Shown in pieces: positions 33,165 through 43,271 of a stretch of 64,000 nucleotides of DNA (position 1 is the first letter of the stretch; every line of letters begins with the position of its first letter). The notes under the pieces are model-generated. The model worked only from the letters and a program-made list of their open reading frames with translations. It searched no databases and was not told the DNA's origin. A program made the position numbers and the translations under genes. Source of the stretch: Tetraselmis striata (taxonomy: Eukaryota; Chlorophyta; Chlorodendrophyceae; Chlorodendrales; Chlorodendraceae); NCBI GenBank assembly GCA_006384855.1, contig VCJN01001108.1, positions 26,150 through 90,149 of the forward strand, in the 5' to 3' direction.

Positions 33165-34050
33165 CACCAACGGTGCTTTCGGGGGTTTTTGTTGACACCG
33201 GTGTTGCTGTCACTGATGTACACCAGACAATGAAGCTAGGGTATGCGTATTAGTACTTTAGCTACACATCTGAGTGGTACGAGCACCGCGCTACGCACGC
33301 GCCGCGGGCACCGCATCACGCCAGCCATATAGGCGTTCGGCGCTCCGGGCATGCTCACTTCTCTGTAACTAGACACTCTCCCGGCTATGGGCTTCCGCCT
33401 CCCAACCCCGGCGTGCGACATGGACCAGCACGTCGGTTGCGGGGAGGTTGCGCATGACAGGTTTGCATAGTTATCGGCGTAGGGGAGAGAGTCTCGCACT
33501 AGCAACGTGTAAACGATGATTTGCTGTTGTGCTTCATCCTTACTCCACGCGCATTCATTTAGAGGCTAGCGCGCATATATGCACATGGCAAGAGCTACGC
33601 AAACTTCTCGACGCCGACAGCGACGCCGAAGGCATGTATTGTCGCGGGGTTGTGGAAAGTAACCCCTCTGGCGACAACCGCAGCGACAGCGACGGCAACG
33701 ATGAAGGAGACGTTGTGGCGAGGTATGACCTCAGTACGGGGAGTCCGGGACCTCAGCCGCCGTGCAGCAGGGCGCCTTAGCCGCCCCCGACAACTGGGCG
33801 GCCTGCGCAGAGACGCCGGATATGTATTGTCAAGGAACCGGCACACTTGAGCCTAACCCAGCATGGAAGCGCGCCAAAATGGGATGACTCGACCCCATAA
33901 CATCAAGTGACCCACCCGGCTCCATGCCCTTCCCTCTAACCCCCATTTAATCCGATCTTAACGCAGGTCATAGGTCAGAATCGCAACGCAACATGTTCCG
34001 GGTATATACGCAATTTTCCACTACCATGTGAACCGCCTACTGCGTACCTT
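33165..34050. other. Spacer, no gene recognised
   Basis: One plus-strand frame (33529-33780) contains an acidic Ser/Asp/Gly stretch (NRSDSDGNDEGD) but no recognisable domain. Nothing else is supported. Confidence 0.3.
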
Positions 34051-34155
34051 GCTGCGCGTTGGCGCCCCACTGCCTCGCCCGCGGCGCGTTGGCGCCCCGC
34101 TGCCCCGCCGGCCGCGGCGCGTTGGGGCGTTGACGCCCCGCTGCCCCGGCCGCGC
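34051..34155. repeat. Three diverged units related to the left satellite
   Basis: CGCGTTGGCGCCCC(A/G)CTGCC-type units recur three times at a spacing of about 33 bp, the last interrupted by a GGGGCGTTGAC variant. The sequence shares TTGGCGCC, GCTGCCCCG and GGCCGCG with the 518-5015 array but the unit is longer and the copies disagree, as expected for an old satellite seed. Confidence 0.75.
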
Positions 34156-34463
34156 TAACAAAAGAAATGCGGTTTGTGAAATCGACGGACTGGAGTCGAT
34201 TTAACTCTTGTCTGCGGTCGAGAATGATTCGTTATGATCGTTGATTGTGATTAATGAGGTTGTTGGTTGCACTACCCCACAGATACAACATGTATCACCA
34301 GTTCAAGATAGGATAGGGGACATCATTCATGGCTGCCTCTGTATCGTACACCATGACACAAGGACGGAAGCGCAACTTATGGATGAAACGCACCCCCCGC
34401 CCCCACCCACCCACGCCTGACTCCAAATAACTGCCTACATAGTGTTGCAATGCTGTTGAGTTC

Positions 34464-34954
34464 TTGTATACACTCATGCATGTTGTGCGTAAGAATCCGG
34501 AGACAGTCATGTTGTGTTCAAGCACAATACACGTAACGAGCAGTGGGTACCAACTTATGAATACGGCAAAGCATGCCGTACTGCAATATAGGCGTGCCAA
34601 TAAGGTGGAGCAGTATGACAACCACATGTATGTTGGGGAAGTGCAGTACTTCCTGGAGTTGACCCACACCAGCCCTTCGGTGCCGGACCTAGCCCTCGTT
34701 GTGTGCCGAATGCACGCAGCTGAGCGCATGGCAATAGCCCCCCCCCCCCCCCCCCCACTCCCCGCTCGGCACTGGTGTGTGGCTGAGCAAGGCGCCCCTT
34801 CGGCAAAACATACATTCGCAGGGGGCATCACGCTTTCCCTGTCGTGCTAAAGCACATCGGGCAGAAACTGTGCTGCTTCAATGTTGATTCGGACATAGTG
34901 ACAGACCAGCAGCTATCCCGATTTTGCATGTCCTTACTAGATGTGGGGCGCTAA
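34464..34954 (+). pseudogene. Putative mobile-element protein, C-terminal part
   Basis: Frame 34464-34735 reads VLQYRRANKVEQYDNHMYVG, then EVQYFLELTH, followed by a C run (34739-34757) that looks intronic. After an acceptor-like CATTCGCAG near 34818, a second stretch reads VVLKHIGQKLCCFNVDSD and stops at TAA 34952-34954. The layout (YGxVxYF-like block, later a short tail) recalls proteins of large DNA transposons, but that is a weak resemblance and I do not assign a family. Confidence 0.3.
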
Positions 34955-35490
34955 GTGTGATGCACATATAACACAATGACCCTGCACTACTAGCTGAATT
35001 TCAGTATAGCTGGTAAATGTAATCGATCAAAGTTATGCTGCCCATCAATTCCGCCCAGCCAGCGCCCCGGCCGCGGCTGCCCCACGCACCCAGCGCCCAC
35101 CGCCCCAAACTTAGCCCCCTTATTGCGGCTTTATCAGCACCGGCTGTGAGGTCTTCACCATCTGAATCGACAACAGTTTTAAACAGCCTTGCTGGAAATT
35201 TGTTGGGTGCGTGGGACAGCCAGGGGAGGTGACACAGTTGGGACAGTCATATGGGTAAGACTTGTCAGATTGTTACACCATGCTAAAACTATAGCACTGC
35301 TGCGTGTTGCTACTCGCTACTTTACTGGCTATGGGGAAATATGCCTCATTTGTACCTTTAAGCACAACTTTGGCTGGTGCTGGCCCAACTAAGCCTCATC
35401 TGTCCGCAGTCTACTCTCCCAAGGGGGGTGGAGCATCTCCTCATCTGGTCTCAATGCAAAATTTCGTGACTCGACAAGTATAGAACAAGA
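34955..35490. other. Spacer, no gene recognised
   Basis: Mixed composition with short frames only. No motif or repeat was noticed. Confidence 0.35.
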
Positions 35491-36115
35491 TCATGACTGC
35501 CGGTATCTATCTGCCCATTGCATGATGGGAGTCGGTCGGGGGCCGCTGGGCCGTTGGCCTTGTCCACGCCTCATGGCATGTCGGGGTACGGCAGGCTGCC
35601 CCGAGTGTTGCTGCTGCATTTGCTGGGTGCGCGGGTAATCGGGGACGATGCCACCCGCCACGTCGGCTTCCCAATTCTTGGCAGTCTCTCTCGGTTTGCG
35701 CACATTGGTCGCCGACGGTGTGTCATGGGGATGGTTCATGTACAAGTAGCGGGAAAGCACGGCCGTGGCCGCGAGCGCCGTTGCCGTGAACAACTTTAAC
35801 TGGTCGACGAAGGCTTCCCGCAACTTTGCTTTCCCTAGTGGGTCCTTCTCGATGCACACTTCCGGGGCGCGGTACAGCTGATCCCGCACCGCAGCGAGCC
35901 ATGTCCCGTTGACTTCGCTATTTAACATGTCTCCATCAGGAATCCCGGTATGGTCCGGCGTGTCTAAGATGGAGAGCTTCAAGCCCCGGAGAGCCTCTGC
36001 CCCAACGGTGTGGATGCCCGGCCATGCTATATATGTTCCTTGACTGTCGAGAGAGGTATACTTGTCGGTGTCGCTCCTGCGGGTTGCAACCCACCCCGGC
36101 TCGAGATGGATGCGC
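35491..36115 (-). CDS. Open frame of unknown function with a hydrophobic segment
   Basis: A stop-free minus-strand frame of about 200 codons that reads like real protein: GGRIHLEPGWVATRRSDTDK, LKLSILDTPDHTGIPDGDML, then a hydrophobic stretch TATALAATAVLSRYLYM and a Gln-rich C-terminus ending at 35491. No ATG is found near its beginning, so it is an internal or 3' exon, or a fragment. I recognise no family. A neighbouring frame just upstream (to about 36283) also looks coding. Confidence 0.35.
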
Positions 36116-36809
36116 CCCCCTAACTACCAATTGCCGGTCGAGGTAACAGCTAAACTTCCTAGGGACGCTGTCGTACGATGCGGGCAACCAGTTGGCCATA
36201 CTAGACGAGGCGAGGAATCGTGGATGGTAGGTAACGCTGGGTAGTGCCAGCGGCGGGTGGGTCATGGTTGAGTACACGGACATGGGTTCGGTAGCCGGGA
36301 GAAGCGAACAATTGTGATGTATCGTGTGTCAACCGGCCTCTTGCGGCGCAACAAGCCGGTTGGCAGCCCCGACGTAGTCAGTCGCATGTCTCACTACTGT
36401 TTGGGCTTGTGCAAACGCGTCCCGTCGAATTACAAGCTCATTACGGGACCTTTGCCCGTTAAAGGGTAGTTACGGGCGAAGTACGACCCAAGAGCACGTA
36501 TGTCTCAAATGATGAGGACACATGTGTCTTCATTTACACGCTAAATATGGTCGACATACGGGATATGGCTCAGGGCTAAACACATTTACGCGGTTATTTG
36601 TTACGCTACGGATACGCATCGAGCCGGGTACTCGCACTACTAAAATGCTACGCGCTAATTATATACATTTAAAAAAAAATGTTGTGTATATACATATCAA
36701 TATATGTAATTATACGATTGATATATTATATAATAATATTTATTATAATGTCGTAGTGTAGTCGAAGAAAAAGGAAAAAGTGGGGATGCTGCCATAAACA
36801 CTTTTTGTG
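36116..36809. other. Spacer, AT-rich toward its right end
   Basis: Coding-looking composition to about 36283, then no recognisable frame. 36650-36760 is strongly AT-rich. Confidence 0.35.
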
Positions 36810-36950
36810 CATCAGGGCTTTAACAAATGCGCACTACAAACAGAACTAACAGCAACTATGAAAGGTCGCCAGCAAAAGAGAGACATAGGCCTGAAACCAA
36901 GGTCGAGCAGGAGGCCAGGGAGCCAAGAACCAAGAAGGAGCCAAGGGAAC
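36810..36950 (+). repeat. Dispersed repeat R1, copy 2
   Basis: Matches 8248-8388 and 41994-42120. Starts CATCAGGGCTTTAACAAATG and ends AGCCAAGGGAAC. Its plus-strand reading begins MKGRQQKRDIGLKPRSSRRP. The three full copies have unrelated 3' neighbours. Confidence 0.85.
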
Positions 36951-36997
36951 CCCGAAGTAGCCATGAACCAAAGGGACCACCGCCCCGGGGTAGGCTA

Positions 36998-37604
36998 TCA
37001 GCCGCGGCGAGGACGCTTGCAGCCAATGACCCGGGTGATAGCAACACATGCCGACGAGCGACGCGACGCAGGCGCATGAGCACCATCACGTGCCGCGCGC
37101 GCGGCCGCGACCCCGCCAAGAACGTTGTTTTCCATGTGCCCTGTTGATGAGCAAGGAGAAACGGCGTCGCCACGCAGACAAGAGCTGGCCGATTTTTTGG
37201 CCATTGTGTGTGTGTGGCTAGCTTTTGCGAGCTCCATCAAGAAGGCCTCAGCGTGCGGGGCCGGCGAGCCAAACTCGGAAAACGGCGAAAGGAACAAAGC
37301 GAAGCTTGCCGGCCGCGTTTCGGACACCCTCGTCATACTTCTGGATTTTGTGGCGCTCTGCAGCCCGCAAAGCAGTCGTTGGATCCGAGCTTGACACGCC
37401 GAGGATAGGGGCAATGGTCGTGGCATCGACAACAACCGTGTTCCCGCGGATACCACCATACCCAAAAAGCCCAACATCGGCCGGCCGGCCGTCGCTGCCC
37501 TTCGGAAGAGAAACAAGCACCGACGGGTCCGTGAGGATCTGGACACCCAAATTGAAATTGAAATTGAAATTTCTTACAACGTCTAGTCTGATGCATCCAC
37601 TCAC
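36998..37604 (-). pseudogene. Retroelement restriction-like endonuclease fragment (LINE-type)
   Basis: Minus-strand reading begins near 37604 and contains DGRPADVGLFGYGG, NTVVVDATTIAP and LRAAERHKIQKY. The spacing of RPADV, an internal VDxT and a KY follows the PD-(D/E)xK-type nuclease segment that ends many algal reverse-transcriptase proteins. The first frame stops near 37248 and coding-looking sequence continues in another frame to about 36998, so the copy has at least one frameshift. No reverse transcriptase lies beside it. Confidence 0.5.
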
Positions 37605-37636
37605 TCAGACTGAGTGAGTGGATGCATCAGACTAGA
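37582..37636. repeat. Perfect 27-bp-arm palindrome with a third partial copy
   Basis: Arms 37582-37608 and 37610-37636 are exact reverse complements around a single A. Each arm contains CTGATGCATCCACTCACTCA or its complement. A further partial copy in the right-arm orientation lies at 37648-37681. The structure could extrude as a cruciform and may be the end of a small inverted-repeat element. Confidence 0.95.
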
Positions 37637-37681
37637 TGATGACTAGCGTCTAGTCTGAGTGAGTGGATGCATTAGACTGAG

Positions 37682-37986
37682 TTGCTCTTAGGGTCTGCTA
37701 TAACCACAGTGGGGAACACAAAGTGTTATCACAGCTCAAGCTACCGGCCATCCTACAATGTTTCCTAGCCCCTCCTCCTTCCAGTGGGCTATAGCTAAGA
37801 CAGCAGCGCCCCCCCGATGTCCCTACCTAAGTCAGACCCATCCCATCCAGAGCTCAGCAGGCACGCTAAGGCAGCCAGAGGCGTCCCGCCTGCTGCTACT
37901 GAGGTGTGATGGGGGAGGGGAGCCAACCGGAATAGTTATATGGTGCTCAGTATTTATGTACCGCTGAGCCGGCTAGCTTGGGGGGT

Positions 37987-38019
<33 letters not shown>

Positions 38020-38230
38020 CTACAATGCCCTCCATTTCTCAAATATATATAATTTTCTTTTTGGCACAGTATACTGCGTTTAATGGCATGATTACTACTT
38101 CGTCTCGTGCCTGTACCAATACCAAGCCCGCGGGTCGGGCGATACACTGTTTGTAATACTTGCGGGGAATAGTAGTGCGGTAAATTCGAAAAATGCATTC
38201 CGGGCATACCGGCTAGAAACGTCCGTAGTG
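37682..38230. other. Spacer with the longest G run
   Basis: No gene recognised. 37981-38018 is almost pure G with a single T near its left end. AT-rich sequence follows. Confidence 0.5.
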
Positions 38231-38928
38231 TTTGGGTGGCGGCGCTGATAGTCTCAGGGCGTGCTTCCAGCTTGGGTTTGGGTGCCTTGCCTGCGGAGCA
38301 TCCGCATACGATCCACCTGCGGCTGCAAGGGGGCCGTCCGGCGCGGGGGGCGGCGGGGGCGATGAGCCTCTGCTGCGAGCTGGGCCAGGCGGGACGCCTG
38401 GGCTGGTGTGCTGGATGTGGGGGTATGCTCGAGGGGTTGGTGACCACCGAGTCCTATCTTATCACGGTGGGGGCTTGGCTGCGGCCGGTGGAGCCGGCTC
38501 GCTCGGGGTGCGGGGCTGGATCGACGCTTGTCGCCGGCTGCTCGACTGCCGGTGGCGAGTCGCTCGTCGCTGTTCATCTCCGTGGCTTGAGGGGCTGCCG
38601 CGGCCGGGGCATGGGCCACTTGTAGCTGGGTAGTTGGTGGTGGCTGCTGGAGCTCTTGGGGGAGCTGGCCGTGGTGCATCGCCGACTGGTCGGCTGTAGG
38701 CGGCGCCGGGTGGTGATCAGTCGCGATCTTCTCCCGCCCATATAGGTGCGTGATACTGGCTGCGGCGAGTTTCGCGTCGGATCCTGTGTTAGTGGCGAGT
38801 CCGGCTCTGCTCACCCCTGCCAAAGCGGCGGCAGCCGGTATAGGGGCGCGTCGGGTCACCGCATGGACGTTGTGGGTTGATGTGTATACCCTGAGCTTGG
38901 GCCGAGGGCACGGATCGGGTTCCGGAAC

Positions 38929-39585
38929 TCACGGTTGCGGCGCATGTCGACCCCCTCGCACGGTTGCGGGTCGCCAGATTGCCGAATAGCATGGCGACTT
39001 GCGTGGCACAGTCGGTATCAAGGGGAAGATCGATTGGGGGCTGGCGCGGGAGTGGCCGCTCGAGACGCGGAGGCGGCGGCGGACAGCAGGTGGGAGGCGG
39101 GTGTATGTGATTTTTTTCGCGGCAATGGTTGATGGGGTCTTGGGGGGTTCGGCTCTGCCGCTGCGCGGCGCATCGATAGTGGCCCCGACCTCGGCCTCCT
39201 GGTGTTCCTCGGGTCTGTTGATGTTCATGTTGGCTGTTGTGGTAGTCTCTTGCGGAGCCTATTCTTCATGCCGCGGAGGGCGCTGGCCGTCAGTTAGCCT
39301 GGGGCGGGCAGCCGGTGGAAGTCGGGTGCCTGCGATTTGTTCCGCAGTGATGGCGGTTCGGATCTTGGGAAGTTGGGTCTTGCCGCCGCGCGGCGCATCG
39401 AGAGCGGCGCCGACCGCGGCCTTCTGTTGCTCCTCGGGTCTGTTGATCTCCATGGTGGCTGTAGTGATGATCTCATGTGGAGCTTGATCTTCACGCCTCA
39501 GTGGGCGCTGGCCGTCAGTTGGCCTGGTGGTGGGTCGTCCGGTCGTCGGGCGGTCCCCCGTTTCACAGGAGTACACTATCATCAC
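38929..39585 (-). CDS. Unknown Pro/Ala-rich protein with an internal duplication
   Basis: Two repeats of roughly 75-95 residues lie in the same minus-strand frame. Copy one reads EINRPEEQQKAAVGAALDAP and later IAGTRLPPAARPRL. Copy two reads NINRPEEHQEAEVGATIDAP and later ITYTRLPPAVRRRL. A TAG at about 39259 separates them in this frame (tail GQRPPRHEE, then stop), so the second copy is either separately translated or lost. The frame to the left (38254-38859) is also Pro/Ala/Gln-rich. No family recognised. Confidence 0.4.
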
Positions 39586-39707
39586 CAGTAGAGCCGCGCC
39601 GGCTCGCCCGGATTTAGTACATAAGCAGTACTTCGCCCGGTGTTAAGGGCGGCTCGAAAGTGAGAAGTTCTGGACACTCACGCCCAGCGCGGACTTCGCG
39701 TCGTGGC

Positions 39708-40844
39708 AAATGTCGGAAAGGCCATGTACCGCCCACTCGTGTGCGGCGTGATTGGAGTCCCCCCCTGGGCAACGTGCCACGTGATCAGCGTACGCGACCG
39801 CCCAAATTGAAGGAGTAAAATCCACGCCATCATCCTCAAAACGGGCCAGCATACCTTGTACCGAGAAGGAGCAAAAAGCACATTCAACCAGTTTGCGAAT
39901 AATGTCGCATTCAGCCCGCTGGCTGACCATAGACTCCAAACCATGCGCCGCGCGGCATTGCGTACGTGGCCAACACATGTATCTCGGCGACCATGGGTGA
40001 AAAACACACGGTTCTTTATGTCCAATTGTCGGCGTGCCGTGCGCTCAAACCGTTCACAGCCTGGCCGTGCAGCACTTGTTACAATGGTAGTGCCGCACAA
40101 CATACAGGCGCAGCGCGCCACGCACGCCGTCGCATTGGCCCTAGCACACCATGTACACGCTCTTTCATGATTTTTTTTCCTTTTCGCCCCCCATGACTGG
40201 CAACAGTGAAACTTTCATGGTTATCCTCGCATTGGTTGCAACGGCGTGGACTCTGCGCGGGTTTGCCGACTATACAAAGCGAACAAAAAACTTACAGAGA
40301 CTTTTCTAGGTTGTTGTAGTTGCAAGGATTAATAGCGCAACTAGCGACTAACTAGTTCGGAATTGCCGCCCCAGGCAGGTTTCCCGAGGCAAAAGGATCT
40401 AATCCTTAGTTAGACCACACTCGGCATAGATGTGTATACCCGCGACTACGATGAAGATACGGGACATGTAATCATGAAGATATGGGGCGGGGCTGCCTTG
40501 CCGCGCGGCGGGCGGATCGCACGAGCGACGAATATTCGGCAGCAAGATAAGATGCAAGCGCAGCGGCAGCAGCAGGGCATGGCTCGCCAAGGGAGAGGAC
40601 ATGAGCCGCCGGAAGGCCAAATGGGCGGCAAGCGGCAACGCGGAACATGCATGGAATCGTAGTACTCAGGGGAACGCTCACAGATTACACCAAGGCAACC
40701 CTCACTTGGAGGACCAGTCACTAGGAACGCTGTCGCAGCGCGTAAGAGGCAGCCTCGGATGCGGTTGCTGTCAGGGCCGCTTGTAGGCATACGAGCAGCA
40801 AGCTTTGCGTAGCGGACCGTGTGAATGCGGTGGCTCAGGGTTTC
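39708..40844 (-). mobile_element. Element E2, longer copy
   Basis: Both ends match the shorter copy at 8389-8830; 39882-40573 has no counterpart there. The minus strand reads, from the right, RIHTVRYAKLAARMPTSGPD and ERSPEYYDS, and near the left end ECAFCSFSVQGMLARFED followed by YADHVARC, a possible C2HC zinc site. The two coding-looking ends are in different frames with the extra segment between them. I recognise no family; the repeated copies and R1 association suggest a mobile element. Confidence 0.55.
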
Positions 40845-41993
40845 TTGGACTTTCCGCATGGAGTGCAAGGGGAAATCCGAGTAATGCGGGATGCTTAGCT
40901 TGGAGGTCGGTTGCCGAGCGCATCGCAGACGCCGGCTCAGCCCCAGCGGCCGAGCAGTCGGCACGGGCAACGTGGGAGCGCTTGGAGGTGATAAACATGG
41001 TTTTACTCAAAAGGCCGCCTCAGCTCGAGGCTGGGATGGTTGCCGAAAGTCTAGTCGTTATTTACCTAAGTCACTCATCAGTTTAATTTACCCAACGAAC
41101 CACGCCTTGTCTTTCTACTCATATAGGGTATTGCAGACTATATTTGGAAAAAAATAACGCTGGTAGGGTGGCAAAACACGGCACGCGCGGGGGCAGGCCC
41201 CGCCAATTCAAGTGTTTGCCACCTACGCGCTATTATGATATACAAGAAGTGAGAGCCGTAGTTGCATGAGTGTGGAATCCAGAGAACCGCGCAAGGACAA
41301 CCATCGTAGTAGTCGCTACATTTATGTATAGCCCCGCGTCCGCAAACCCGCTGACCCTGGGTCTGCGATCTGTCGACGGACGGGCGGCGAGACGCACGGG
41401 CGACGGTCGTCTGACGTCCGGCGACGGACGAACGACGGCGTCCGGCTTCCGGGTCCAGTCCTTCGCGCCATGCCCGCCCCGTAGACATGTCGAAGGGCGG
41501 CAACCGGCCCGACCGGCGCGGCGGCCGGGCGGGCCGCCGACTGGTACCCGTACCGGTACATGTACGGTACATGTAAGCGCGACGGTAGTTATTTTGACCT
41601 GCGCGGAATGATGACGGAATTTATAACGGATACATTTTCGATCTATCTAATGATATATGCGAAACCGTTCCGAAATCGGCGACAGACAGACTCACAGACT
41701 CACCTCGTAATTAATATGGTAGGATTATATAATATATATAGCTTATTATGTATTATACATATCATTATTTGCTGCTGGCACTTTTATTTTTATCTACAGC
41801 ATCCGCCTGTGTAGTTGTATGTATAGTCGCTATAGCGCATTACAGTTGGCCGGAGCGCACGGTGTGCGGCATTATGAGTAATGACGATGATGTTGTCTCG
41901 AGATGTAGTCGTCACACGCGGGCGGTAGTACCAGGGGTAACTATATTACTGTATAGATAAACAACGAATACCTTTCATGATCATTTTTTATTA
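40845..41993. other. Spacer, no gene recognised
   Basis: Short frames only. CCGGTACATGTACGG-like palindromic sequence occurs near 41550-41575, and the right part is AT-rich. Confidence 0.35.
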
Positions 41994-42120
41994 CATCAGG
42001 GCTTTCACAAATTCGCACTACAAACACAACTCAGCAACTATGAAAGGTTGCCAGCAAAAGAGAGACATAAGCCTGAAATCAAGGTCGAGCAGGAGGCCAG
42101 GGAGCCAAGAACCAAGGAGG
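41994..42120 (+). repeat. Dispersed repeat R1, copy 3
   Basis: Same family as 8248-8388 and 36810-36950, starting CATCAGGGCTTTCACAAATT. Reads MKGCQQKRDISLKSRSSRRP and then diverges. Confidence 0.85.
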
Positions 42121-43271
42121 AGCACGAAGTCGCCAAGCTGCCAAGAACCAAATATGAATATGAACATGGTTCAATAATTAGCGAGAATTTATAAATTCGT
42201 AATTACGACGACATCGTATCTATACAGGTGCCGCGTTTTGGGTCGTCAGTTTCATAAGGGATTCTATTGGCCACGGGTAATCCTAAGTAATGCGTACCTA
42301 CAGAGCTAATATAGCATGAAGCTATTTTGATATCGTGTCTTGATGAATGCATTTACCGATCAATTGCTGCCCCTAGTCAGCATGGAATGATAACTACACA
42401 TCTGTAGATAATGATATATTTTGGCTCATTGCCTGTACTACAGCATATCCGCCCTCAACTTATTTCCGGAGTATAACATATACTCTTGTCATCGCATATA
42501 TGCTCATATACAGTATAAATATTGTTAGCAACTCATACTACATATAAATGTACTTCTAATGTATATTTATAACTTTCGCGCTACCCGTATAGCTGATACA
42601 TACCAGTAATAGTACGTTGGATATATAGGGGATATCGCCTTCTGCTGCTAGCTCATGTAAGTGATATATAGGGGACGGGCCGATCTGAAACCAGTTCCAT
42701 CTCCGACTCCAGCATCCATTCCCCGACAAAATTGTAACCCAGTCGCTGAGGCTGTTTTATGTATGGAACCGGGGCAACACAAGCGACCTGCCTGCTGCCA
42801 CTTGTTAACTGCCTGCGCTCCTGACAGTGGCAGCTCCTAGGCGGCTACTGGCGGCTCCTAGGCTACTAGGTGCCATTTGTCGGACACATGATAGCTGTAC
42901 ATATCATATCGGTTGACACGAATATTATTGGTAGCGAAATAACACTCTGAAATCGTCGCGCTGTACCGCGCTCCTTAAGCCTTTGATGGCCATGATACAT
43001 ATTATTAGCCTCGGGCTACAAGAAGGGACACGGTCGAAGTCTTTGGCTATTGGCCGCCTGGTTGGGCGGCGGTTGCCCTGGAACTCCTACTCTTGAGTCG
43101 CGGTAGTTTATTGTTCCTCATCACCCTGCTGCCGAACGGAGCTTATTGTTCGCAGCAAGCTGACACCGCCTGCGGTGCATCTCCGATTGCCGTGTCGACA
43201 GGTAACAAGTATTATCGCCTTGTCAGGGCGGCTCGTGCGATACTGCTACGGCAGTATCTACCACCAAGACT
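42121..43271. other. AT-rich spacer upstream of the Gly-Tyr-Arg genes
   Basis: No gene recognised. A GATATATAGGGGA string occurs twice (about 42618 and 42662), and TGGCAGCTCCTAGGCGGCTA has a nearby near-copy (about 42828-42865). Confidence 0.35.

Noticed and set aside
38232-38633. Plus-strand Gly/Cys-rich protein
   Set aside because: Both strands are open because of GC content. No motif, and the minus strand shows an equally plausible Pro/Ala-rich frame.
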